A DNA stretch of 64,000 nucleotides from Phycobacter azelaicus (GTDB lineage Bacteria > Pseudomonadota > Alphaproteobacteria > Rhodobacterales > Rhodobacteraceae): positions 930,001 to 994,000 of the forward strand of contig NZ_WKFH01000003.1 of the NCBI RefSeq assembly GCF_014884385.1, given 5' to 3'. Positions 41,960 to 50,565 of the stretch are shown here, piece by piece. The notes below the pieces were generated by a model. It did no database searches. It worked only from the letters and a program-made list of their open reading frames with translations, and was not told the DNA's origin. The position numbers and the translations under genes are program-made. Positions within the stretch are counted from its first letter, which is position 1. Every line of letters begins with the position of its first letter.

Positions 41960-42781
41960 ATGTTTCAGCTTCGAACGCAGCGATCGCCGTTTTCAGGCAT
42001 CATCACTCTCGGCGAGGTAGTGTTTCACTGCACTGTCCGCAGCGTGCGTTCAAAACACAATAATGCCTTCATCGCGCTCGGCCTGAATATCCTGCAGTCG
42101 GTTCTGTTTGTAGCAGCCTTCTATTTCATGTTTGCGATCATGGGCTTGCGCGGATCAGCCATTCGCGGTGATTTCCTGCTATATGTGATGTCAGGGATCT
42201 TTCTTTTCATGACCCACGCCAAAACGGTGGGGGCCGTGGCCGGTGCCGAAGGGCCCAGCAGTCCAATGATGCAACATGCGCCCATGAACACGATGGTGGC
42301 GATTCTGTCGGCGGCGATCGGCTCGCTTTATGTCCAAACGCTATCGCTGTTGCTAATCCTGTTTGTCTATCACGTGGCCTTCACCCCGGTGCATATTGAG
42401 GATCCGGTCGGAGCCTATGCCATGGTGCTGATTGCCTGGTTCACCGGTGCCGCAGTTGGGTTGCTGTTTTTGGTGTTGAAGCCCTGGGCTCCCAGCATCG
42501 TCGGAATCATCAGCACCATTTATCAGCGGGCCAATATGATTGCTTCGGGCAAGATGTTCCTCGCCAATACCCTGCCCAGTTTCATGCTCGCCATGTTTGA
42601 TTGGAACCCGCTGTTTCACAGCATCGATCAAGCGCGCGGCTATGTCTTTATCAACTACAACCCGCATTACAGCAGCTGGGAATATGCCGTCTGGGTGGGA
42701 GTTGTGTTGGTCATGCTGGGCTTGATGGGTGACTTCTACACCCGCCGCCGCGCCTCAATCAGTTGGAACGCACGGCGCTAG
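41960..42781 (+). CDS. ABC-2 type polysaccharide export permease (KpsM-like)
   Basis: 273-residue inner-membrane protein with about six helices of the ABC-2 polysaccharide/polyol export type. Features: FIALGLNILQSVLFVAAFYF in the first helix, SGIFLFMTHAKTVGAV, and the C-terminal FDWNPLFHSIDQARGYVFIN typical of KpsM/Wzm-like permeases. Such permeases need a KpsT-like ATPase, but none is adjacent: alkB follows convergently. It may work with an ATPase encoded elsewhere to export the surface glycan. Divergent from cysQ. Confidence 0.75.
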   Translation: MFQLRTQRSPFSGIITLGEVVFHCTVRSVRSKHNNAFIALGLNILQSVLFVAAFYFMFAIMGLRGSAIRGDFLLYVMSGIFLFMTHAKTVGAVAGAEGPSSPMMQHAPMNTMVAILSAAIGSLYVQTLSLLLILFVYHVAFTPVHIEDPVGAYAMVLIAWFTGAAVGLLFLVLKPWAPSIVGIISTIYQRANMIASGKMFLANTLPSFMLAMFDWNPLFHSIDQARGYVFINYNPHYSSWEYAVWVGVVLVMLGLMGDFYTRRRASISWNARR

Positions 42782-42837
42782 CAACGCACGACCAACGCAA
42801 ACCTGACTGTTGGCCCTCGCCGACTTTGACAAACGCA

Positions 42838-43440
42838 TCAGGTCACGACCCGCAGCGTGAGGTTTAGGCGTCCTCCCTTGGGCAGCAGGCGCGAGGATTT
42901 AAAACGGATGCGGTCCACCCCGTGATAGGCCAGCCGCGCCTCTCCGGCCATGACCACGACATCCCCTGAACTGAGCCACACAGAATCCGTCTTGCCGCTC
43001 CGGTTTTTTCCGCCGACCCGCAAAAGCCCATCATCCCCCAGCGAGACGGAGACCACCGGGTAGGAAAAGTCCGCTTCGTCCTTGTCCTGATGAAGCCCCA
43101 TCCTGGCTCCCTCCCCGTAGTAATTTATGAGGCAGCAATCTGGTTGGCGCTCAAGCCCTGTCAGATCGTGCCAGATCGCAAGAATCGATGACGGAATTTC
43201 GGGCCATCCCATCCCACGCGGATGCTGCGCCACATAGCGATAGCCTTCGGTATCGGCGTACCAGCCAAATGCGCCCGCCGACGTCATCCGGACCGACATT
43301 TTGCTGCCACCAGGAATGGTTGGGGAAAACAGCGGCGCGGCCTTCAAGACCGGGCGCAGCGCATCGATCAGATCGCGCTGCCCCGCGCGAGACAGATAGC
43401 TTTTGTGAATCTCAAATCCGCGCAGGCGCAGCTTGCTCAT
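42838..43440 (-). CDS. alkB: Alpha-ketoglutarate-dependent DNA repair dioxygenase AlkB
   Basis: 200 residues from ATG 43440. It removes alkyl groups from DNA/RNA bases by Fe(II)/2-oxoglutarate oxidation. The substrate-lid/iron region is INYYGEGARMGLHQDKDEAD with the HxD pair, and the distal iron His is in LAYHGVDRIR. The 2-oxoglutarate Arg is in RLNLTLRVV at the C terminus. The in-frame start 45 nt upstream lacks family similarity. Divergent from dnaK. Confidence 0.88.
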   Translation of the reverse strand: MSKLRLRGFEIHKSYLSRAGQRDLIDALRPVLKAAPLFSPTIPGGSKMSVRMTSAGAFGWYADTEGYRYVAQHPRGMGWPEIPSSILAIWHDLTGLERQPDCCLINYYGEGARMGLHQDKDEADFSYPVVSVSLGDDGLLRVGGKNRSGKTDSVWLSSGDVVVMAGEARLAYHGVDRIRFKSSRLLPKGGRLNLTLRVVT

Positions 43441-43514
43441 CGCTGTTATCTCATTCTTAACCATACCCCTTGCAAAAAAGCGCATTGAATCGTCTTTCTC
43501 GACGCGTTCTGGCG

Positions 43515-43546
43515 GTTGCAGGGGCTATTTCTGCTCCCTATATACG
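43515..43546 (+). promoter_or_regulatory. Heat-shock (sigma-32 type) promoter of dnaK
   Basis: GTTG (43515-43518), an 18-bp spacer and CCTATATACG (43537-43546). The -10 part matches the alphaproteobacterial heat-shock consensus CYTATNTNNG at every fixed position; the -35 is one base off CTTG. It lies about 105 bp before the dnaK ATG, a normal position. Confidence 0.6.
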
Positions 43547-43651
43547 CCGTGACGCCGGGAGATGCAGACCTCTCGGCACCGAAATCGGGGGCTGGATGCC
43601 AAAACGGGTCCGGTCTTCGGGAAATCGCCTTGAAAAGAAAAGGGATCGAAA

Positions 43652-45571
43652 ATGAGCAAAGTTATCGGGATCGACCTCGGGACCACCAACTCCTGCGTTG
43701 CCATCATGGACGGCTCGCAGCCCCGCGTCATCGAAAACGCCGAAGGCGCGCGCACCACGCCATCCATCGTGGCCTTCACCGACGAAGAACGTCTGGTCGG
43801 CCAGCCCGCGAAACGTCAGGCCGTCACCAACCCGGACAACACCATCTTTGGCGTCAAGCGCCTGATCGGTCGCCGGTTCGACGATGCCGACCTCGCAAAA
43901 GACAAGAAAAACCTCCCCTTTGCCGTGATCAACGGCGGCAACGGCGATGCATGGGTCGAAGCCAAGGCTGAAAAATACTCCCCCAGCCAGATCTCGGCCT
44001 TTATCCTCGGCAAGATGAAAGAGACCGCGGAGTCCTACCTCGGTGAGGAAGTGACCCAGGCCGTCATCACCGTACCCGCCTATTTCAACGACGCCCAGCG
44101 TCAGGCCACCAAAGACGCCGGCAAGATCGCTGGCCTTGAGGTGCTACGCATCATCAACGAGCCGACTGCTGCGGCTCTGGCCTATGGTCTCGACAAGGAA
44201 GACACCCAGACCATCGCGGTTTACGACCTTGGCGGCGGTACCTTCGACGTGACCATCCTGGAAATCGACGACGGCCTGTTCGAAGTGAAGTCCACCAACG
44301 GTGATACCTTCCTTGGTGGTGAAGACTTCGACATGCGCATCGTCAACTACCTGGCCGACGAGTTCAAGAAAGAGCACCAGGTCGATCTGACCAAGGACAA
44401 GATGGCCCTGCAGCGCCTGAAAGAGGCCGCTGAAAAGGCGAAGATCGAACTGTCCTCCAGCTCGCAGACCGAAATCAACCAGCCGTTCATCTCGATGGAT
44501 CCCTCCTCGGGCCAGCCGCTGCACATGGTCATGAAGCTGACCCGCGCCAAGCTGGAATCGCTGGTGGGTGACCTGATCAAATCCTCGATGAAGCCCTGCC
44601 AGGCGGCTCTGAAAGACGCAGGTCTGTCCGCGTCCGACATCGACGAGGTCGTTCTGGTCGGCGGTATGACCCGCATGCCCAAGGTCATCGAAGAAGTCAC
44701 CAAGTTCTTCGGCAAAGAGCCCCACAAGGGCGTGAACCCGGACGAAGTGGTCGCCATGGGCGCCGCCATCCAGGCCGGTGTTCTGCAGGGTGACGTGAAA
44801 GACGTTGTTCTGCTGGACGTGACCCCGCTGTCGCTCGGCATCGAAACCCTGGGCGGTGTCTTCACCCGCCTTATCGACCGCAACACCACCATCCCCACCA
44901 AGAAGTCCCAGGTGTTCTCGACCGCTGAGGACAACCAAAACGCCGTGACCATTCGCGTGTTCCAGGGGGAACGTGAAATGGCGGCCGACAACAAGATGCT
45001 CGGTCAGTTCAACCTCGAAGACATCCCGCCCGCTCCGCGCGGCATGCCGCAGATCGAGGTAACCTTCGACATCGACGCCAACGGCATCGTCTCGGTCGGC
45101 GCCAAGGATAAGGCGACCGGCAAAGAGCAGACCATTACCATCCAGGCATCCGGCGGTCTGTCGGACGAGGACATCGAAAAGATGGTCAAGGACGCCGAGG
45201 AGAACGCCGAGGCGGACAAGGAACGCCGCGAGTTGATCGAAGCCAAGAACCAGGCCGAAAGCCTCATCCACTCGACCGAGAAGTCGATGGAAGAACATGG
45301 CGACAAGGTCGATCCCTCCACAATCGAAGCGATCGAACTGGCCATTGCCGCGCTGAAGGACGACCTCGAAAGCGACAAGGCCAACGCCGAAAAGATCAAG
45401 GCTGGCATCCAGAACGTCACCGAAGCGGCGATGAAACTGGGTGAAGCAATCTACAAGGCGCAGGCTGAAGAGGCTGACGATGAACCCGCCGCCGCAGATG
45501 AGGCAAACGCCTCTGGTGATGATGACATCGTTGACGCCGAGTTCGAAGACCTGGACGACGACAAGCGTTAA
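43652..45571 (+). CDS. dnaK: Molecular chaperone DnaK (Hsp70)
   Basis: 639-residue Hsp70. The N-terminal ATPase domain (about 1-385) begins [20 protein letters not shown] and has [17 protein letters not shown] and [13 protein letters not shown]. The substrate-binding domain follows with [20 protein letters not shown], and the C-terminal lid ends in an acidic Asp-rich tail with [17 protein letters not shown]. Works with DnaJ and GrpE in folding and heat-shock control. Preceded by a sigma-32-like promoter and followed by a hairpin and dnaJ. Confidence 0.98.
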   Translation: MSKVIGIDLGTTNSCVAIMDGSQPRVIENAEGARTTPSIVAFTDEERLVGQPAKRQAVTNPDNTIFGVKRLIGRRFDDADLAKDKKNLPFAVINGGNGDAWVEAKAEKYSPSQISAFILGKMKETAESYLGEEVTQAVITVPAYFNDAQRQATKDAGKIAGLEVLRIINEPTAAALAYGLDKEDTQTIAVYDLGGGTFDVTILEIDDGLFEVKSTNGDTFLGGEDFDMRIVNYLADEFKKEHQVDLTKDKMALQRLKEAAEKAKIELSSSSQTEINQPFISMDPSSGQPLHMVMKLTRAKLESLVGDLIKSSMKPCQAALKDAGLSASDIDEVVLVGGMTRMPKVIEEVTKFFGKEPHKGVNPDEVVAMGAAIQAGVLQGDVKDVVLLDVTPLSLGIETLGGVFTRLIDRNTTIPTKKSQVFSTAEDNQNAVTIRVFQGEREMAADNKMLGQFNLEDIPPAPRGMPQIEVTFDIDANGIVSVGAKDKATGKEQTITIQASGGLSDEDIEKMVKDAEENAEADKERRELIEAKNQAESLIHSTEKSMEEHGDKVDPSTIEAIELAIAALKDDLESDKANAEKIKAGIQNVTEAAMKLGEAIYKAQAEEADDEPAAADEANASGDDDIVDAEFEDLDDDKR

Positions 45572-45596
45572 GGCCTTAGACCAAAGGCTTGACCAC

Positions 45597-45629
45597 GGGC
45601 CGGTCCGCACCCCGGACTGGCCCGTTTTT
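45597..45629 (+). terminator. Intrinsic terminator/attenuator between dnaK and dnaJ
   Basis: 11-bp stem (GGGCCGGTCCG with CGGACTGGCCC, one G-U pair), 5-nt loop, then G and T5. It lies 25 nt after the dnaK stop and 24 nt before dnaJ. It would terminate part of the transcripts and so keep DnaK in excess over DnaJ. Confidence 0.75.
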
Positions 45630-45653
45630 CGTTGAGGCATAAGGAATACACCG

Positions 45654-46808
45654 ATGTCAAAACGCGACTACTATGACATTCTTGGCGTCTCGAAAGGCGC
45701 CAGCGCTGATGAGATCAAGAAGGGCTATCGCAAGAAAGCCAAGGAATTGCACCCGGACCGCAATGCGGACAATCCGGACGCAGAGGCGCAGTTCAAAGAG
45801 GCCAACGAGGCCTATGAAGTTCTGAAGGACGCCGAAAAGAAGGCCGCCTATGACCGCTATGGTCATGCCGCCTTTGAAAACGGCATGGGCGGTGGCGGCG
45901 GCCCCCGCGGCGGCCATCCGGGCGGTGGTGATTTCTCCTCTGCTTTCTCGGACGTTTTCGACGATCTCTTTGGCGACTTCATGGGCGGGCGCGGCCAGGC
46001 AGGCGGGCGTCAGCGCGCCTCGCGCGGGGCGGATCTGCGCTATAACCTGCGTGTCACTCTCGAAGAAGCCTTTTCCGGGCTACACAAGACCATCAAGGTG
46101 CCGACTTCGGTCTCCTGCACCTCCTGTGAAGGCACCGGCGCCGAAGGCGGGGTTGAACCTACCACCTGCCCCACCTGTTCCGGCATGGGCAAAGTGCGCG
46201 CGCAGCAGGGCTTTTTCACGGTGGAACGCAGCTGCCCGACCTGTTCGGGCCTCGGCCAGATCATCAAGAACCCCTGCAAGACCTGTCACGGCCATGGCCG
46301 CGTCGAGAAGGACCGCTCGCTATCGGTGAATATCCCGGCAGGGGTTGAGACCGGCACCCGGATCCGTCTGGCTGGTGAAGGTGAAGCAGGCCTGCGCGGC
46401 GGGCCTCCGGGCGATCTGTACATCTTTGTGGAAGTGGCACCGCACGAGCTCTTCGAACGCGATGGCAACAACCTTTATTGCCGCGTACCCGTCTCCATGG
46501 CCAATGCTGCCCTCGGCGGCGCCATTGAGGTGCCCACCATCGATGGGGGCCGTGGCCGCGTGCAGATCCCCGAAGGCAGCCAGTCCGGTCGCCAGATGCG
46601 CCTGCGTGGCAAGGGCATGCCGGCCCTACGGGGTGGCGCCCCCGGTGACATGTTCATTGAACTGGCCGTGGAAACGCCCGTCAACCTGACCGCCCGTCAG
46701 AAGGAACTGCTGCGTGAGTTCGAGGATCTCTCGGAAGAGAATACCAACCCGGAATCCCGGAGCTTCTTTTCCTCAGTCAAAAGCTTCTGGGACGGCATGA
46801 AAGGCTGA
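45654..46808 (+). CDS. dnaJ: Chaperone protein DnaJ (Hsp40)
   Basis: 384 residues. J-domain with [20 protein letters not shown] and the HPD motif in [10 protein letters not shown] Gly-rich linker (about 75-115) follows, then four zinc CxxCxGxG repeats ([32 protein letters not shown]; about 145-210). The C-terminal substrate domain follows with [14 protein letters not shown]. It stimulates DnaK ATPase and presents substrates. An AAGGAAT precedes the ATG. Confidence 0.97.
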   Translation: MSKRDYYDILGVSKGASADEIKKGYRKKAKELHPDRNADNPDAEAQFKEANEAYEVLKDAEKKAAYDRYGHAAFENGMGGGGGPRGGHPGGGDFSSAFSDVFDDLFGDFMGGRGQAGGRQRASRGADLRYNLRVTLEEAFSGLHKTIKVPTSVSCTSCEGTGAEGGVEPTTCPTCSGMGKVRAQQGFFTVERSCPTCSGLGQIIKNPCKTCHGHGRVEKDRSLSVNIPAGVETGTRIRLAGEGEAGLRGGPPGDLYIFVEVAPHELFERDGNNLYCRVPVSMANAALGGAIEVPTIDGGRGRVQIPEGSQSGRQMRLRGKGMPALRGGAPGDMFIELAVETPVNLTARQKELLREFEDLSEENTNPESRSFFSSVKSFWDGMKG

Positions 46809-46847
46809 TATCGTCAGCCAGAAACAGCAGTTGCGGAAGAGCAGCGC

Positions 46848-46874
46848 AAAAACGCCCCAGACCGGGGCGTTTTT
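46848..46874 (+). terminator. Intrinsic terminator after dnaJ
   Basis: Perfect 11-bp arms AAAAACGCCCC and GGGGCGTTTTT with a 5-nt loop, followed by more T (ctttttcttttc-like). It ends the dnaKJ unit 40 nt after dnaJ. Confidence 0.9.
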
Positions 46875-46946
46875 CTTTTCTTTGCACCACTTTGACTGCC
46901 AAGATTCCAGACAAAGGGTGACCTTGATATCTCCGACGTGGTGATC

Positions 46947-47711
46947 ATGGGGAAAGCTGGCGCATTTCGAGACGAAACACTGCCGCTGTTTGACTGCAGC
47001 GACGAGGCGCGCGCTGCTTTGGTGCCTGCGGGTCGGCTTCCCTCCTACATCAAGGACCACCGCGCGCGGTTGCGCAGGCGCTTCATGGATGGCGGAGCGG
47101 CCGCCATGCCGGACTATGAACTGCTGGAACTGGTATTGTTTCGCTCCATCCCACGACAGGACGTCAAGCCGCTTGCGCGCCGACTTCTGGACACCTTTGG
47201 GGACTTCAACAGGGTCATATCGGCGCCGGCAGAGCGTCTGTTGCAGGTCAAGGGCATCGGCGAAGCGGTGATTACCGACCTCAAGGTGCTGGAGGCCGCA
47301 GCGCACCGCATGGCGCGTGCACGTATCATCCAGCGTCACGTGCTCTCCGACTGGAATGCGCTGCTGGACTATTGCCACACGACCATGTCCCATTCCGAGG
47401 TGGAGCAGTTCCGCGTGCTGTTCCTCGATCGCAAGAACGTACTGATCGCAGACGAGGAGCAAGCGCGAGGAACTGTGGACCATGTCCCGGTCTATCCGCG
47501 CGAAGTGGCCAAACGCGCGCTGGAGCTGAACGCCAGCGCGGTGATTCTGGCGCACAATCACCCTTCGGGAGATCCAACGCCCTCAGAGAGCGATATCACG
47601 ATGACGGCACAGGTAGGTACTGCACTTGATGCACTGGGGATTACGTTGCACGATCATCTGATCATCGGCAAAGCCAGCGAACTCAGTTTTCGCAGCCACG
47701 GTTATCTATAG
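46947..47711 (+). CDS. radC: RadC-family JAB/MPN domain protein
   Basis: 254 residues. N-terminal helix-hairpin-helix part (LLQVKGIGEAVITDLKVLEA near residue 95), then the JAMM metalloprotease-like domain with HNHPSGDPTPSESD near residue 210 and LGITLHDHLIIG. RadC proteins were once linked to DNA repair; the biochemical role remains unsettled. The ATG at 46947 is preferred; two GTG codons lie just upstream. Stands alone after the dnaKJ terminator. Confidence 0.9.
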   Translation: MGKAGAFRDETLPLFDCSDEARAALVPAGRLPSYIKDHRARLRRRFMDGGAAAMPDYELLELVLFRSIPRQDVKPLARRLLDTFGDFNRVISAPAERLLQVKGIGEAVITDLKVLEAAAHRMARARIIQRHVLSDWNALLDYCHTTMSHSEVEQFRVLFLDRKNVLIADEEQARGTVDHVPVYPREVAKRALELNASAVILAHNHPSGDPTPSESDITMTAQVGTALDALGITLHDHLIIGKASELSFRSHGYL

Positions 47712-47858
47712 CGCCGTGAAATATGGCTCTCCCGGCCCCTGTAGGTGCTACGGCCTAGCCCGGAGTCCCTTGGCCGCCTTGGGATTAGCAATTCATCTGT
47801 GAGATAGCGAAAAGCGCACGGGAGAACCACGTTTCTGGTCGATCATCCCGCGCGGGCA

Positions 47859-49415
47859 CTACCTCACCCAGACCTCGACGCGCCGGTTAACCTCGCGACC
47901 CCAGGCGCTGTCATCACAGGCCATGGGAAGGGCCTCCCCAAAGGCTGCGACACTGATATCAACGCGGTCCATATTGGCCGTCTGTGCGGCATCTATCACC
48001 GCATCGCGCACCGCTTCAGCCCGTCTGAGCGCAATTTGGCGGTTCATAGAAGCAGGACCGTCCCCATCGGAAAAACCAACGAACAAGAGGCGGCTGGCAT
48101 CATAAACTCCCGCTTCCAGCGCGCGTCCCAACTGCTCGATATTGCTGCGCGACTGAGCATCCGGTCGCGTTGATCCCGGCTCAAACCGAAAGGAGGTCGT
48201 TAGCCTCTGGTGCCCCCTGAGCGCAGCAATCATACGTTGAAGCTCCTCCAGTTCGACTTCCGGTCCTGCCGCCTCGATCGCATTGGCAAACCGATCACCC
48301 TGGGCCGTCAGCGAAATCCGCTCAGGCGCCTGATCCACGAAACCCGCCCTGCGGATCACGATCTGCGCGCCGGGTCCACGGACGTAGCTGAGGAAGTCTC
48401 GCGCAACCTTGGCGAGGCGCCGCTCAGGCAAATATAGGAACATGGGCGCATTGAGGGGATAGTCCTCCGTCTTGATAGCTCGCCGCGTGGCCCGAAGCGA
48501 GAAGCCACAGGATCCTGTCAGCGTCAATGCGCGGGCTGTGCCGGTATTGGCAAAGCTGCCAATACCGATCGCAAAAGGATCTGTAGCAATCACCCTTACC
48601 AAAGTGCTGTGCCGGTCATGACGCCGCAGATTCGGGGCAAAGGCAGCCGCGGCGGGTTTCATCAGCTTATCTTCCACCGCCTGAGCGAGACCTGATCCGG
48701 ATACCGGCAAGTGCAGCGAAATTGGCGCGTCAGCGCCGCCCAGTTCGGACCAGTTGGAAATCTCTCCTGAAAAGACACCGACCAATTGCGGCAAAGAAAT
48801 GCTTCGCACAGGATTTTCGGGCGACACCAGCGGCACCATGGCGTCAAGTGCCAATACCCGGCTGCGCGACCCGGCCGTCATATCGCCCATACCTGCCTGC
48901 CGGGCACGCTCCCGTTCGGCAGGGCGTATTTCCCGCAACGCCATGACAATATCCGCCTGATCCGCGAGAAGATCCGCAAAGCCTTCGTCCGTGTTGCTGA
49001 CAAAAAAGCTGAACCGAGCTGCCGGGCGGCTTCCATCTCGCAGAAGGATATACTCGAAGTTCCCATTTGGCAGCGCTTCGCGCCGTGTCTGATAGCCGTT
49101 GCGCAGGGCAAACCCTTCGATCAACGCCGGCAACAGAACCTCTGCCATGTTGGACGATCCGGAAAGAGTGATCTCCGCCATGAAATCTGAAAGGCTTGGG
49201 CACCCCGGGCCGTCGCAGGTGACGCCCGAACCATCAACGGTGAGTTCACCAAATTTCGTATCCACACGATAGTACTCACCATCGAAACCCAAAAGATTAC
49301 CGGTGATTTCCACCGCACCATCGGGCGAAGACAGCGTCACATCCTGCGCAGAAAGCGGCAAGGAGACAGCGAACAGAGAAAGTGCGGCGCAGATCGCCGC
49401 ACGCAAAGAAGCCAT
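47859..49415 (-). CDS. PstS-like phosphate-binding domain fused to an OmpA peptidoglycan-binding domain
   Basis: 518-residue secreted protein. It has a signal peptide at residues 1-23 (AAICAALSLFAVSLPLSAQD). A PstS-type periplasmic binding region spans about 85-370 (EITLSGSSNMAEVLLPALIE, ISLPQLVGVFSGEISNWSEL, LPVSGSGLAQAVEDKLM). An OmpA-like domain spans about 395-518 (SFRFEPGSTRPDAQSRSNIE, LLFVGFSDGDGPASMNRQIA, GREVNRRVEVWV). The fusion would tether a phosphate-binding-like protein to the cell wall. No phosphate transporter is adjacent. Ligand binding is inferred from family. Confidence 0.78.
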   Translation of the reverse strand: MASLRAAICAALSLFAVSLPLSAQDVTLSSPDGAVEITGNLLGFDGEYYRVDTKFGELTVDGSGVTCDGPGCPSLSDFMAEITLSGSSNMAEVLLPALIEGFALRNGYQTRREALPNGNFEYILLRDGSRPAARFSFFVSNTDEGFADLLADQADIVMALREIRPAERERARQAGMGDMTAGSRSRVLALDAMVPLVSPENPVRSISLPQLVGVFSGEISNWSELGGADAPISLHLPVSGSGLAQAVEDKLMKPAAAAFAPNLRRHDRHSTLVRVIATDPFAIGIGSFANTGTARALTLTGSCGFSLRATRRAIKTEDYPLNAPMFLYLPERRLAKVARDFLSYVRGPGAQIVIRRAGFVDQAPERISLTAQGDRFANAIEAAGPEVELEELQRMIAALRGHQRLTTSFRFEPGSTRPDAQSRSNIEQLGRALEAGVYDASRLLFVGFSDGDGPASMNRQIALRRAEAVRDAVIDAAQTANMDRVDISVAAFGEALPMACDDSAWGREVNRRVEVWVR

Positions 49416-49439
49416 GATTAGTCCTGAAATGATCGCAGG

Positions 49440-50384
49440 TCAGTTTCCCGCGATTTTCAGGTTTTCCAGCAGATTATTCAACACCAGAAAGTCACCCTCA
49501 GCATCGCAATCGGGCATGGACAGCGTCAGATCCCGGGTGCTCAGGCTGCGGCCATCCCCGCCGTGGCCAAGGCTGAGGGTCTGCGCATCAATCTGGCGAC
49601 CGCAGTTGGTCTGGGTGATCTCCGCTTCAACGCTGATATCCACTGCAGAAATCCCCGCGCTCCCGCGCGGCAGGCTGTAGACCTCGACCAAACGGGGGGC
49701 CAACAACTGATCGTTTCCAAGGCGCACCATTTCACCTGCACCCTGCGCCGGATCGGAGCCGTGCCAAACATGCCCCGGCGCGCCATATTCAGCGCCATTT
49801 TCCCGTGCATGAATCTCAAAGCCGCTGTTGCCGGTCCATTGAAGGACGACACGGTCCACGTCTGACACATCTGGGACGGGAACAGCGGCCACCTCCGCCA
49901 GCCCCTGCTCCGGCTCGACGATGAAGACAGCAGTGGGTGCCAAAGCTGGGACTTGCTCGTGCCACCAGCCATCTGCATCCAGTTGAGCAGTAAACATCAT
50001 GCCATGGTGGTGCACCGTCAAACGTCTTCCCGCCTGACAGGGTGCTGAAGCGGACAGGTCCACCATGGCTCCCGGCATGGCCACCGCCGTTACTGACAGG
50101 CTGCAAGCAGCCTCTGGCGCGACGGAAGCGCGTTCGATCTCTGGACTGCTCTCTTCATCGGGCTGCGTCACAGAGGTCAGGGTGATGTTCTCGATCCTGA
50201 ACTCACCTGCTTCCGGTTCCGATGGAATATGGACCGTTTGCCCAGCATCTTCTGCAATCAAAGCTTGGTCGGCACTTTGCGCTCCCAGCGCGCGCGGAGC
50301 GGTCGACTGCTGCATGAAGAACCCAATACCAAGGGCACAGGCCACAGTTGCGCTACTCAACACCAATATCCGCTTGTCCATCAT
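49440..50384 (-). CDS. Membrane-anchored periplasmic protein of unknown function
   Basis: 314 residues with one N-terminal helix (ILVLSSATVACALGIGFFMQ, about residues 4-23) and a Cys-containing periplasmic part. No enzyme motif was seen. It precedes the PstS-OmpA fusion by 24 nt on the same strand, so the two probably act together in the periplasm. The start is ATG 50384 with GGAG six nt upstream. I do not recognise the family. Confidence 0.6.
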   Translation of the reverse strand: MMDKRILVLSSATVACALGIGFFMQQSTAPRALGAQSADQALIAEDAGQTVHIPSEPEAGEFRIENITLTSVTQPDEESSPEIERASVAPEAACSLSVTAVAMPGAMVDLSASAPCQAGRRLTVHHHGMMFTAQLDADGWWHEQVPALAPTAVFIVEPEQGLAEVAAVPVPDVSDVDRVVLQWTGNSGFEIHARENGAEYGAPGHVWHGSDPAQGAGEMVRLGNDQLLAPRLVEVYSLPRGSAGISAVDISVEAEITQTNCGRQIDAQTLSLGHGGDGRSLSTRDLTLSMPDCDAEGDFLVLNNLLENLKIAGN

Positions 50385-50496
50385 CAAAGGCTCCAGCCAA
50401 CCAATAGGTTAAAGAATGGTTGCCTGCCAAAGACGGCCAGTTTGTGACGCCACGCGGGAGAGATTCTGGCAAAATATACGAAACTTTAACAAAATC

Positions 50497-50521
50497 ACCC
50501 GCGCAGCCAGGCCGCGCGGGT
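50497..50521 (-). terminator. Terminator hairpin after secA
   Basis: 8-bp arms ACCCGCGC and GCGCGGGT with a 9-nt loop, about 45 nt downstream of secA. On the minus strand it is followed by a T-rich run (gattttgttaaag). Confidence 0.65.
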
Positions 50522-50565
50522 GCATGTTTTTTACGCGACAAGGCGAGTCAGCGCGTCAGCTCTGC

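Noticed and set aside
44144..45640. 498-codon open frame antisense to dnaK
   Set aside because: Long antisense frames opposite dnaK are a well-known by-product of its codon pattern; dnaK itself is unmistakable and the antisense protein has no recognisable domain.
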